From Sphingomonas sp. (lineage in GTDB: Bacteria > Pseudomonadota > Alphaproteobacteria > Sphingomonadales > Sphingomonadaceae), in contig NZ_JAPKNM010000050.1 of NCBI RefSeq assembly GCF_026460985.1, positions 1 through 64,000 of the forward strand: a DNA stretch of 64,000 nt, given 5' to 3'. The notes under the pieces were generated by a model that did not search any database, was not told where the DNA came from, and saw only the letters and a list, made by a program, of their open reading frames with translations. A program made the position numbers and the translations under genes. How positions within the stretch are numbered: the first letter of the stretch is position 1; every line of letters starts with the position of its first letter. Below are positions 25,905 to 34,096 of this stretch, piece by piece.

Positions 25905-28817
25905 TCACATCTTGAAGCGCGCGCCCACCAAGAAGGTGCGGCCGAAATGGTTGTACTCGTAGTTGCGCTGCGCATCCGTGTCGGTGAAGCGTTCGCGATA
26001 GGCGTCGGTGAGGTTGGTGCCCTCGACCGACAGCTCGACCCAGTCGGTCAACTTGTAGCGGATCGAGGCGTCGACATTGGTGATCGCGTCATAGCCCTCG
26101 AATACGTTGCCGGTGCCGCTGTTCTGATCGTTGTACGGCCCACGATAGCTGACCGAGGCACGCGCGCTGAAGCGGCTGTCCTCGTAATAGAGCGTCGCGT
26201 TGAACGCCTTCTTCGACAGGCCGAACAGCGTCGAGCTGCGCGTCGCGGCGACGTTGGGGCCGAAGGCGCACGCCGCGGTGGGCGTGGCGCCGGGCACGCA
26301 CGGGTTCACCGTGGGGCCCGCCACCGTATAGGTCGCGTCGGAATCGACGAAGGTCGCGTTCACGATGCCGCCGAAGTTCGAGAGGAAGCCCGGCAGGAAG
26401 CGGAACGGCGCCTGGAGCGACAGCTCGATGCCGTTGAGCTCGGCGCCCGCGCCGTTGCCGATCGAGTTGATCGTCCAGAGCTGGCCCTCGGGATTGATCG
26501 CGGCGGGCGAGCTGGGCGGGATGATCGACAGCGGCAGGCCGGTCGAGGCGAAGGTGCCGCTGCGCGTCTCGGCCACCGGGAAGCTCTGGATCTCCTTGCG
26601 GAAGAACGCGACCGAAGCGATCGAGCCGGGCGCGAAATACCATTCCAGGCCGAGATCGTACGCCGTTGCGCGGAACGGCTCGAGGAACGGATTGCCGTAG
26701 TTGATGCGATAGTTGAACCCGTCGACCGAGCCGCCGGGCGTCAGATTGCCGAGCGTCGGGCGCGTCATCACCTTCGCGATCGCCGCGCGGATGATCACGT
26801 CGTGCACCGGCGTGATCGCTACGTTCACGGCCGGCAGCCAATCCTCATAGTCGCGGTTCACCGTCACCGGCGTGCCGCTGGTGAGGCCGCGCGACGCCTG
26901 ATCGGTGCGGACATAGCGGATACCCGCATTGACCGCGACTTCGACGCCGCCCAGCTCGGTCTTCGCGTCGAACTGGAGATAGCCGCCCTTCACTTCCTCG
27001 GTCACGCCGCGCGTATTGCCCGCGTCGATCGCGGTCGGGCGGTTGTAGAGGTTGGTATAGGCCGCGGCGGCGTCGATGTTGGGAACCAGCCACTCGGTGG
27101 TGGTGCCGCTCGGCTGGCCGGCGTTACCCAGCTGGAACAGTTCGCTGATGCCCGAGGTCACGGGCAGGCCGTAGACCGCGGTCGGGCCGAACGCCGAGGA
27201 GGGCGAGCAGGTCACGGTGCCGAGCACGCGATCGAGCCCGCCATTGCCGCACACCACGGTGTCGCGGGTGAAGGCCTCGGAATCGAAGTCGAAGCGGCGG
27301 TAGAGCCCGCCCAATTTGACCTGGAAACCCTCGGCCACGTCCCATTCGGTGCGCAGCTGCACCGTGCGGAACTTGTTGGTAACGTTGGACGGCCGGTCGC
27401 GCAATTCGGCGAGCTGGAAATTGGCCGGATCGGTGACGCTGGTGCCGAAGGTCAGCACCGGGCTGTTCATGTCGCTATAGTCGTAGCGATAACCCTGCGC
27501 ATCGCGATCGTCGAACACGAAGGTGGTCTCGACCGGCACGTCGGCATCGGACTTGGAGATGCCGCCGAGCAGCGTGAAGCGGAAATTGTCGCCGAGGTCC
27601 TGATCCCAGCTCCCGCCGATCTGGTAGAAGGTCGTCTTCGACTGCTTGAGGAAATGCTCGGTGCGCACCCAGGCGTCGTCGAGCGTGGCGCTGATCAGGT
27701 TGTTGTCGTCGTCGATCACATAGTTGCTGACGTTGATCGAGCGCTCGTTGGAGCGGAGCAGCACTTCGCCCCATTTCTCCTCGCGATTCTCGCTGAAGCG
27801 CGAGAACAGGCCGTCGATCGAGATCTTGGTGGCGTCGGTGGGCGCCCATTGGATGCTGCCGGTGATGCCCAGGCGCTCGCGATCGTGGCGAACCTCGCCA
27901 TAGCGCGGGATGCGCGGGTGGAAGGCCAGCGCCACGGCATCGCAGGCGGCGCTCGGACGATAATTGCCGCCCGAATTGGCGACGGGCGTGCCGCCGGTGT
28001 TCGCCGAATAGAAGCAAGGCGTGCCGCCCACGGAGTCGAAGCGCGCCTGCGCCCAGCGGACGGTGTTGTTGCCGAGCTCGAGCGTGTCGGTGCTCTGATA
28101 GGCGGCGGAGATCGACGCGCCCAAGGTGCCGTCGGGCGACTTCCAGCCGATCAGCCCGGCGAAGCGCGGGCCCCAATTCTTGCTGAGATCGTTGTAGCTG
28201 CCCTGCGCCGAGCCGACGAGCGTGAAGCCCTCCTTGCCCGCCAGCGGATTGCCGGTGTTGAGGTCCACCACCGCGCCGAGCGAGCCTTCGTCAAGGCTCG
28301 CCTCCGCGGTCTTGTGGACGACGATCGACGTGAACAGCTCGGAGGCGAAGACGTTGAAGTCGAACGCGCGGTCGCGGTTCGAGGAGGCGCCGTCATGCGA
28401 GGTGGCGATCGTCTCGAGCCCGTTCACCCGCACGCGGGTGAATTGCGAGCCGAGCCCGCGGACGGTGATCGCGCGCCCCTCCCCGCCATCGCGCTGGATC
28501 GAGATGCCGGGAATGCGCTGGAGCGATTCGGCGAGGTTCTGGTCGGGGAACTTGGCAATGTCCTCGGCGACGATCGCGTCGACTGCGGACACCGAGTTGC
28601 GCTTCACGTTGAGCGCGGCCTCGAGCGACTGGCGGAAGCCGGTGACGACGATCTCGTCGGCCGGCGGCTCCTCGGCGGGGGCAGTCTGCGCGTCGGGAGT
28701 GGCGGGCGCCGGCTCGACAGTCTGCGCCGATGCGCTCGCGGCCGCGCCGAGGGCCAGGGCGACGACCGTCGCGGACACGCCGCAACGCCAATGGAATCGA
28801 GAAACGCGCACCTTCAT
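25905..28817 (-). CDS. TonB-dependent receptor, likely for pectin oligosaccharides
   Basis: 970 residues from the ATG at 28817, which has a perfect AGGAGG and begins a signal peptide (MKVRVSRFHWRCGVSATVVA through ASAQ). After a Pro/Ala linker comes DEIVVTGFRQSLEAAL, then the plug with VAEDIAKFPDQNLAESLQRI, ITVRGLGSQFTRVRVNG and SLGAVVDLNTGNP, all typical of the Caulobacter/sphingomonad carbohydrate receptor group. The C-terminus ends in the barrel signature GARFKM. Two candidate operators lie in its 317-base upstream region, and it sits next to the pectate lyase and polygalacturonase genes, so it is assigned to uptake of galacturonan fragments by context. Confidence 0.93.
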   Translation of the reverse strand: MKVRVSRFHWRCGVSATVVALALGAAASASAQTVEPAPATPDAQTAPAEEPPADEIVVTGFRQSLEAALNVKRNSVSAVDAIVAEDIAKFPDQNLAESLQRIPGISIQRDGGEGRAITVRGLGSQFTRVRVNGLETIATSHDGASSNRDRAFDFNVFASELFTSIVVHKTAEASLDEGSLGAVVDLNTGNPLAGKEGFTLVGSAQGSYNDLSKNWGPRFAGLIGWKSPDGTLGASISAAYQSTDTLELGNNTVRWAQARFDSVGGTPCFYSANTGGTPVANSGGNYRPSAACDAVALAFHPRIPRYGEVRHDRERLGITGSIQWAPTDATKISIDGLFSRFSENREEKWGEVLLRSNERSINVSNYVIDDDNNLISATLDDAWVRTEHFLKQSKTTFYQIGGSWDQDLGDNFRFTLLGGISKSDADVPVETTFVFDDRDAQGYRYDYSDMNSPVLTFGTSVTDPANFQLAELRDRPSNVTNKFRTVQLRTEWDVAEGFQVKLGGLYRRFDFDSEAFTRDTVVCGNGGLDRVLGTVTCSPSSAFGPTAVYGLPVTSGISELFQLGNAGQPSGTTTEWLVPNIDAAAAYTNLYNRPTAIDAGNTRGVTEEVKGGYLQFDAKTELGGVEVAVNAGIRYVRTDQASRGLTSGTPVTVNRDYEDWLPAVNVAITPVHDVIIRAAIAKVMTRPTLGNLTPGGSVDGFNYRINYGNPFLEPFRATAYDLGLEWYFAPGSIASVAFFRKEIQSFPVAETRSGTFASTGLPLSIIPPSSPAAINPEGQLWTINSIGNGAGAELNGIELSLQAPFRFLPGFLSNFGGIVNATFVDSDATYTVAGPTVNPCVPGATPTAACAFGPNVAATRSSTLFGLSKKAFNATLYYEDSRFSARASVSYRGPYNDQNSGTGNVFEGYDAITNVDASIRYKLTDWVELSVEGTNLTDAYRERFTDTDAQRNYEYNHFGRTFLVGARFKM

Positions 28818-28959
28818 GACAGCCTCCTTGCCTGTTCTTCCGGTCCGCTCTGCTGGCGGTTCCGGGATATGCGCGCCGCCCGAAGCCGGCACGCTTGTGT
28901 CCCTGCTGCTGCGCGCGATGTGCGACGCAGCTTCGGTATCGCGCCAGCTTCCGATGATT

Positions 28960-28973
28960 GGACACCGGTGTCA
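28960..28973. promoter_or_regulatory. Candidate LacI-family operator, copy 3
   Basis: GGACACCGGTGTCA, whose inner 12 bases form the perfect palindrome GACACCGGTGTC, 143 bases upstream of the TonB receptor start. Confidence 0.6.
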
Positions 28974-29095
28974 ACCGACTGGATGACCCTCGCCTGCTTT
29001 TCCTCGGAGCACCTGTTGTAGTTCAGCAACAGCCGAAAATCGGCGGTGCGATCCCATTATTTGGAATATCGAGCATTATCTGATCAAAGGCGCCA

Positions 29096-29109
29096 GGTTA
29101 CCGGTGTCA
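29096..29109. promoter_or_regulatory. Candidate LacI-family operator, copy 4
   Basis: GGTTACCGGTGTCA, right half perfect, left half degenerate. It is the second site upstream of the receptor; paired sites suit a tetrameric or looping LacI-type repressor. Confidence 0.5.
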
Positions 29110-29135
29110 CAAACCGGAAACATATGCGCTTGCGC

Positions 29136-30446
29136 TCAGCTCCCGGCCAGGTCGGCCAGCCATTCCTCGATATTGGTGTAGCCGTCGCGATCGCGGTCAC
29201 CGTTCGCATCCGTGGTAACGGGATCGAGGCCGTGCCTGCGCTCCCAGGCGTCGGGCATGCCGTCGCCGTCGCCATCACGCGGGGCGGGTAGGCTCTTGAG
29301 TTCGGGCCATCCGCCGACCTCGCTCTGGCTGTCGATTTGCCTGCCCGTGCGATCGCGGACACCCGCCACGACGCGCGTATCGACGGCATCGCGGACCTTC
29401 GACGCGCCGGCCCCTGCGAGCACGCGCGCATAGGCAGAGGGCGCCGGATCGGGCGTCACGGGTGCCACATCGACGGGCGCGGCCAGCCGGTAGCCCTCGG
29501 GCTGGACGCCGGTCACGAGGCTCCACGGATCGGCGGGGATCGCCCCGTTCATGCTGTTGCCGGCGAAATAGGCCCTGGCGAGCGTATCGGACTCGTCGAA
29601 CGCGATCGGCTTGAGCGATTGGGGGCCGGGGACATAGGCGTTGTCGACGAAATTGTAGCGCACGAGCGTCGCCTTGTTGGCATTGTAGCCGGCGCGGGTG
29701 CGGCCCCAATTGTAGAAGACGTTCGAGCGGAAATCGAAGAACGCGCCGACCGGGTCCACGTCGGGGCCGCTGTAATTGCCCGGGCGCGGCATGCGGGCCG
29801 AATGGTTCGCCCAGAGATTGTGGTGGAAGCTCGCCCGCGACCCGCGCCCGCCGCGGATCAGGCTGCCATAGCCGTGCTCGCCCTTGGCGTGGAGCGACCG
29901 GGTCAGCGATTCCGCGATGATCGACCATTGGACGGTGACGTCGTAGAAGCCCTGATCGGCGTTGGTGTAGTTGGCCGAGGCGGACAGCGTCTCGTCGACC
30001 GACCAGCTCGCCGAGACGTGGTCGAGGATGATCCGGCGTCCTTTGGTGATGGTCAGCGCATCGGACTCGGTCCTGGATTCGTCGCCGAGCCGCGTGCGGA
30101 TGTAGCGCACGACCACGTCGTCGGCCGAGACCTGGAGCATGTGGTCGCGCAGCGTGATGCCGTCGCCGGGCGCCGACTGGCCGGCGATGGTCACGCGGCC
30201 CTCGCGGATCGCCAGCGGCTTGAGCAGCTTGATCGTGCCTGAGACGCGGAACAGGATCGTCCGCGGCCCCTTCGTCTCCACCGCCGCGCGCAGGCTGCCG
30301 GGGCCGCTGTCGTCGAGGTTGGTGACGAACAGCACCTGCCCGCCGCGCCCGCCCAGCGCGAAGCGCCCCGCCCCCTCGGCGCCGGGAAAGGCGAGTTGCT
30401 GCCCGGGATCGGGTGGGGTCAGAGCGAGCAGGACGAGTGCGAGCAT
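29136..30446 (-). CDS. Pectate lyase, family PL1-like, with C-terminal calcium repeats
   Basis: 436 residues with a short hydrophobic leader (MLALVLLALTPPDPG). The parallel beta-helix region has AFPGAEGAGRFALGGRGG at the front, VTNLDDSGPGSLRAAV, and IILDHVSASWSVDE, the calcium and active-site strand of PL1-type lyases, then FHHNLWANHSARMPR with catalytic-type Arg. The last 60 residues contain PRDGDGDGMPDAWE and TTDANGDRDRDGYTNIEEWL, two Asp-rich dockerin/thrombospondin-3-type calcium loops. It cleaves polygalacturonate to unsaturated oligomers that feed KduI. It is 7 bases downstream of the polygalacturonase gene. Confidence 0.9.
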   Translation of the reverse strand: MLALVLLALTPPDPGQQLAFPGAEGAGRFALGGRGGQVLFVTNLDDSGPGSLRAAVETKGPRTILFRVSGTIKLLKPLAIREGRVTIAGQSAPGDGITLRDHMLQVSADDVVVRYIRTRLGDESRTESDALTITKGRRIILDHVSASWSVDETLSASANYTNADQGFYDVTVQWSIIAESLTRSLHAKGEHGYGSLIRGGRGSRASFHHNLWANHSARMPRPGNYSGPDVDPVGAFFDFRSNVFYNWGRTRAGYNANKATLVRYNFVDNAYVPGPQSLKPIAFDESDTLARAYFAGNSMNGAIPADPWSLVTGVQPEGYRLAAPVDVAPVTPDPAPSAYARVLAGAGASKVRDAVDTRVVAGVRDRTGRQIDSQSEVGGWPELKSLPAPRDGDGDGMPDAWERRHGLDPVTTDANGDRDRDGYTNIEEWLADLAGS

Positions 30447-30453
30447 GGGGTTC

Positions 30454-31890
30454 CTATGCGGGCTGAAGCTGGTCGAGCGCGTGGACGACCTTGCCGTTCA
30501 CGCGGACATTGGCGAGCGTCACGCGCTCGGTATGGCGGATCACGCTGGGCTGGGTGACGCCATCGAAGCTGCAATCCTCGAGCGCGATGTCGGTCACCGG
30601 CGCGCCGGGCAGCCCCTGGCTGTCGAGCACCCGCGTCGCCCTGGTGGCGCGCAGCCGCTGGATGTTGATGTGGCGCAGGACCGGCTTGAAGCGGCCGTTC
30701 GTGCCTTCCTCATAGTTGAAGTCACAGGCTATCGCGGCGCGGCCCACCTGCCCCACATCGATGTCGCGATAGTGGAAGTTCTCGAGAAGACCGCCGCGCA
30801 AGGCGTTGTTCTTGAAGCGGATCGCGTACCATAGATCGGGGCTGTCGAGCCGGCATTTCTCGGCGAAGACCCAGCGCGCGCCGCCCGATATCTGCGAGCC
30901 GACGGTGATGCCGCCATGGCCTTCCTTCATCCGGCAGTTGCGGATCAGGATGTTCTGCGAGGGCACGCCCAGCCTGCGGCCGTCCTCGTTGCGCCCCGAA
31001 TTGACCGCGATGCAATCGTCGCCGGTGTCGAAGCTGCAATCCTCGATCAACATCATGTCGACCGATTCGGGATCGGTGCCGTCGTTGTTGGGGCCGTGCC
31101 CCATGATATCGAGCCCGCGCAGGATGACGTTGCGAGAGAGCACCGGATGGACGTTCCAGAAGGGCGAGCGGCGGATCCTGACGCCTTCGATCAGGACGTT
31201 CTCGCAGAGATAGGGCTGGATGAAGGGCGGGCGCAGATAATGGCCGTCGCCGAACACGCGCTTCTCCACGGGCACGCGATCCTCGGCCATCTGGAACAGT
31301 ATCGCGCGGCTCTTGCGCTGATCGGGCATCCCCTCGCGCCAGCCATATTCGACCGTGCCGCCCCAGGGGCCCTTCCACGACCACCAATGCCGCGCGCTGC
31401 CCTGCCCGTCGAGCGTGCCCGAACCGGTGATCCCGATGTTCTTCGCCTTATAGGCATAGACCAAAGGCGAATAGTTGATCAGCTCCACGCCCTCCCAGCG
31501 CGTGAAGACCATCGGATAATGCGCGGGATCCGTGCTGAAGAGCAGCGTCGCGCCGGCCGCGAGATGGAGCTCGACGTTGGACTTCAGATGGACCGCGCCG
31601 GTGAGGAAGGTGCCGGCGGGAACGACCACCCTGCCCCCGCCGGCCGCGAAACAGGCCGCGATCGCATCGGCGATGGCGGCGGTGTTGAGCATGGTCCCGT
31701 CGCCCTTTGCGCCGAAGTGGGTGATGTCGAAGGTCCGGGCCGGGAAGCGCGGCGCCCGGACGGTGCGCGCGATCTCGGCGGCGCGGCGCCAGGGGTCGGC
31801 GGCCGCCCCGGCACGCCCGGGCAGCAAGGCACCCGCGCCGCCGAGCGCGCCGTAGCGCAGCAGATCGCGCCGCGAAGGTTGAATCAGCAT
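30454..31890 (-). CDS. Exo-/endo-polygalacturonase, family GH28
   Basis: 478 residues with a Tat-type signal (SRRDLLRYGALGGAGALLPG). Beta-helix enzyme with all four GH28 motifs: NNDGTDPES (the usual N-T-D has N-D-G here), TGDDCIAVNSG (catalytic Asp pair), EGHGGITVGS and the RFKN version of R-I-K. It hydrolyses galacturonan chains. The length and NNDGTDPES form fit exo-type or rhamnogalacturonan-type bacterial members. GAGAGGGATG precedes the ATG, and an operator is 40 bases upstream. It is the first gene of a two-gene operon with the pectate lyase. Confidence 0.92.
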   Translation of the reverse strand: MLIQPSRRDLLRYGALGGAGALLPGRAGAAADPWRRAAEIARTVRAPRFPARTFDITHFGAKGDGTMLNTAAIADAIAACFAAGGGRVVVPAGTFLTGAVHLKSNVELHLAAGATLLFSTDPAHYPMVFTRWEGVELINYSPLVYAYKAKNIGITGSGTLDGQGSARHWWSWKGPWGGTVEYGWREGMPDQRKSRAILFQMAEDRVPVEKRVFGDGHYLRPPFIQPYLCENVLIEGVRIRRSPFWNVHPVLSRNVILRGLDIMGHGPNNDGTDPESVDMMLIEDCSFDTGDDCIAVNSGRNEDGRRLGVPSQNILIRNCRMKEGHGGITVGSQISGGARWVFAEKCRLDSPDLWYAIRFKNNALRGGLLENFHYRDIDVGQVGRAAIACDFNYEEGTNGRFKPVLRHINIQRLRATRATRVLDSQGLPGAPVTDIALEDCSFDGVTQPSVIRHTERVTLANVRVNGKVVHALDQLQPA

Positions 31891-31929
31891 CGCATCCCTC
31901 TCGCCTGCATCGGCTCTCGCGGCCGCTCA

Positions 31930-31943
31930 TGACACCGGTATCA
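31930..31943. promoter_or_regulatory. Candidate LacI-family operator, copy 5
   Basis: TGACACCGGTATCA, a 13-of-14-type match to the palindrome, between the divergent GH28 gene (40 bases away) and the LacI-family regulator gene (80 bases away). The position implies control of the pectinase operon and autoregulation. Confidence 0.65.
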
Positions 31944-32022
31944 AGTAATGGGTGGGATTGGCAACAACTGCCGGACGAGCGCGCGTGCACGCCTGCATTT
32001 GGCGCAATCGCCGGACCGGGTT

Positions 32023-33063
32023 ATGCCTTCCGCAATGAAGCGCAGTTCGCAACCCACGATCAACGACGTCGCCCGCATCGCCGGCGTCTCGAAGAAGACC
32101 GTCAGCCGGGTGATCAACCAGTCGCCGCTGCTGAACGGCGATACGCGGCGGCGCGTCGAGGAAGTCATCGCCGAGCTCGGCTATGTCCCCAATCCGCAGG
32201 CGCGCGCGCTGGCGCTCCGCCGCAACTTCCTGATCGGGCTGATCCACGACAATCCCAACGCGCAGATGGTGCTCAACGTCCAGCAGGGCATGCTGGAGAC
32301 GCTGCGCGACACCGAGTTCGAGCTGATCGTCCACCCGGTCAATCGCGGCTCGCCGACGATGCTCGAGGATATCGGCCAGTTCCTCGAGCGGCAGCGCCCG
32401 TTCGGGGTGATGATCTTGCCCCCGATCTCCGAGAACGACCAGCTGGCAGCGCTCTGCGCCGAGCTCGGCGTGCGCTATGTCCGCATGGGCTCGGCGCCGC
32501 TCGACGACGCGTCGAACATGGTGGTCTCGAACGATCGTGAGGCAGTGCGCGGCGCGGTCGACCATCTGATCGAATCCGGGCATCGCCGGATCGGGCTGGT
32601 CCTCGGGCCGCACGGCTTCCGCTCGGCGTTCGAGCGGCAGAAGGGCTATGAGGAGGCGTTGGAACGCGCCGGGCTGCCGATCCAGCGCACGCTGATCGTC
32701 CAGGGCGACTATCGCTTCGAATCGGGGATGCGCGCCGCCGAGCAGCTGCTCGACCTCGCTCCCCGCCCCACCGCAGTGTTCGCTTCGAACGACGAGATGG
32801 CGGCGGGCGTGCTCCACGTCGCCCGCCAGCGCGGGCTCAACGTGCCGCAGGACCTGTCGATCATCGGGTTCGACGACACCCCGATCGCCTCGCACCTCTG
32901 GCCCCCGCTCACCACGGTGCGCTGGCCGATCGCCACCATGGCCCGCGCCGCGGCGCTCAAGCTGGTCAGCGGCGAGGGCGGCGTGGCGAGCGAAGATGGC
33001 GAGGCGTCGCTGTTCGTATCGACGCTGATCCGCCGCGCTTCGGTGGCGCCGGCCTCGGGCTGA
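32023..33063 (+). CDS. LacI-family transcriptional regulator
   Basis: 346 residues from the ATG at 32023; an ATG at 32035 and a longer frame from 31948 are alternatives. The DNA-binding domain is classical: TINDVARIAGVSKKTVSRVI (the helix-turn-helix), then the hinge with NPQARALALRR. A periplasmic-binding-protein-like sensor follows, with FGVMILPP, HRRIGLVLGP, VFASNDEMAAGVL and IIGFDDTPIASHLWPPLTTV. It is divergent from the pectinase operon and has a candidate operator in the shared promoter region, so it is the probable regulator of the five-site set, responding to a uronate such as KDG. The effector is an inference. Confidence 0.92.
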   Translation: MPSAMKRSSQPTINDVARIAGVSKKTVSRVINQSPLLNGDTRRRVEEVIAELGYVPNPQARALALRRNFLIGLIHDNPNAQMVLNVQQGMLETLRDTEFELIVHPVNRGSPTMLEDIGQFLERQRPFGVMILPPISENDQLAALCAELGVRYVRMGSAPLDDASNMVVSNDREAVRGAVDHLIESGHRRIGLVLGPHGFRSAFERQKGYEEALERAGLPIQRTLIVQGDYRFESGMRAAEQLLDLAPRPTAVFASNDEMAAGVLHVARQRGLNVPQDLSIIGFDDTPIASHLWPPLTTVRWPIATMARAAALKLVSGEGGVASEDGEASLFVSTLIRRASVAPASG

Positions 33064-33121
33064 CCCTCGCCGAAAGTCGTAAAACGCAGACCAGTGGTGC
33101 CGCCCGAACGTCGAGGCGAAA

Positions 33122-33150
33122 TTGCCGCCATGCCGTCAGCCATCTATGCT
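33122..33150 (+). promoter_or_regulatory. Predicted promoter of galU
   Basis: TTGCCG (33122-33127), a 17-base spacer, then TATGCT (33145-33150). Each hexamer matches 4 of 6 consensus bases. Transcription would begin near 33157, only about 20 bases before the ATG. Confidence 0.45.
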
Positions 33151-33161
33151 GCATCGCAGCG
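33147..33161. promoter_or_regulatory. PhaR-like palindrome upstream of galU
   Basis: TGCTGCATCGCAGCG matches TGCTGCA-N-TGCAGCA at 12 of 14 arm positions and contains CTGC-N3-GCAG. It overlaps the predicted -10 and start point of galU, a repressor position. Confidence 0.45.
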
Positions 33162-33176
33162 AAGGAGGTGGCGTTT

Positions 33177-34070
33177 ATGGCTCCAAGGCGTGTGCGTAAG
33201 GCAGTGTTTCCCGTGGGCGGGCTCGGTACCCGTTTTCTCCCGGCAACCAAGGCGATTCCCAAGGAGATGCTCCCGGTCGTCGATCGGCCGTTGATCCAAT
33301 ATGCGGTCGAAGAGGCGATCGAGGCGGGGATCGAGCAGATGATCTTCGTCACCGGCCGCGGCAAGGCGGCGATCGAGGACCATTTCGACATCGCGTTCGA
33401 ACTCGAGACGACGATGAGCGGGCGCGGCAAGTCGCTCGACATCCTCGGCCGCACCCGGCTCAAGCCCGGCGCGGTGGCCTATGTCCGCCAGCAGGAGCCG
33501 ATGGGGCTCGGCCACGCAGTGTGGTGCGCGCGCGACGTGGTGGGCGACGAGCCCTTCGCGGTGCTGCTCGCCGACGATTTCATGGTCGGCAAGCCAGGCT
33601 GCCTCAAGCAGATGATCGACGCGTACGAGCAGGTCGGCGGCAACGTCATCTGCGCCGAGACCGTGCCCGACGAGCATACGCATCGCTATGGCATCATCAC
33701 GCCCGGCACGCGCGACGGTTCGCTTACGGAGGTGAAGGGACTGGTCGAGAAGCCCGCCCCCGGCACCGCGCCATCGAACCTCTCGGTGATCGGCCGCTAC
33801 ATCCTCCAGCCCGAAGTGATGGGCGTGCTGGCGAGCCAGGAGAAGGGCGCGGGCGGCGAGATCCAGCTCACCGACGCGATGTCGCGGATGATCGGCGAGC
33901 AGCCCTTCCACGGCGTGACCTTCGCCGGCACGCGCTACGATTGCGGCGACAAGGCGGGGTTCCTCCACGCCAACCTCGCCATGGCGCTCGCGCGCGAGGA
34001 CCTCGCCGACGAAGTCGAATTGTTCGCGAGCCAACTGCTCGCCGCCCGCCAGCCGCGCCGCGCGGCGTGA
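33177..34070 (+). CDS. galU: UTP-glucose-1-phosphate uridylyltransferase
   Basis: 297 residues. It makes UDP-glucose from UTP and glucose-1-phosphate. The nucleotide-binding motif is FPVGGLGTRFLPATKAIPKE (11-30), with VDRPLIQYAVEEA, the GLGHAVWCA loop, and LLADDFMV holding the metal-binding Asp. The ATG at 33177 has AAGGAGG eight bases upstream, better than the GTG at 33168 that lies within that site. It is 26 bases upstream of ugd. The pair supplies UDP-glucose and UDP-glucuronate for the polysaccharide genes on the other strand. Confidence 0.95.
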   Translation: MAPRRVRKAVFPVGGLGTRFLPATKAIPKEMLPVVDRPLIQYAVEEAIEAGIEQMIFVTGRGKAAIEDHFDIAFELETTMSGRGKSLDILGRTRLKPGAVAYVRQQEPMGLGHAVWCARDVVGDEPFAVLLADDFMVGKPGCLKQMIDAYEQVGGNVICAETVPDEHTHRYGIITPGTRDGSLTEVKGLVEKPAPGTAPSNLSVIGRYILQPEVMGVLASQEKGAGGEIQLTDAMSRMIGEQPFHGVTFAGTRYDCGDKAGFLHANLAMALAREDLADEVELFASQLLAARQPRRAA

Positions 34071-34096
34071 ACGCGTATCAGTAAAGGAGTATCGGC

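Larger units (their letters stand above)
28818..29135. other. Regulatory intergenic region upstream of the TonB receptor
   Basis: 318 bases without a gene. It holds the receptor's AGGAGG site and two copies of the ACCGGT palindrome (28960-28973 and 29096-29109), 136 bases apart centre to centre. The part from 29010 to 29090 is AT-richer and is the likely promoter zone. The upstream neighbour (pectate lyase) ends at 29136 in the same direction. Confidence 0.6.

Noticed and set aside
25710..29021. 1103-residue plus-strand open frame opposite the TonB receptor
   Set aside because: Composition is Arg/Gly/Ala-rich shadow sequence, while the minus strand encodes an unmistakable TonB receptor with AGGAGG and a signal peptide.
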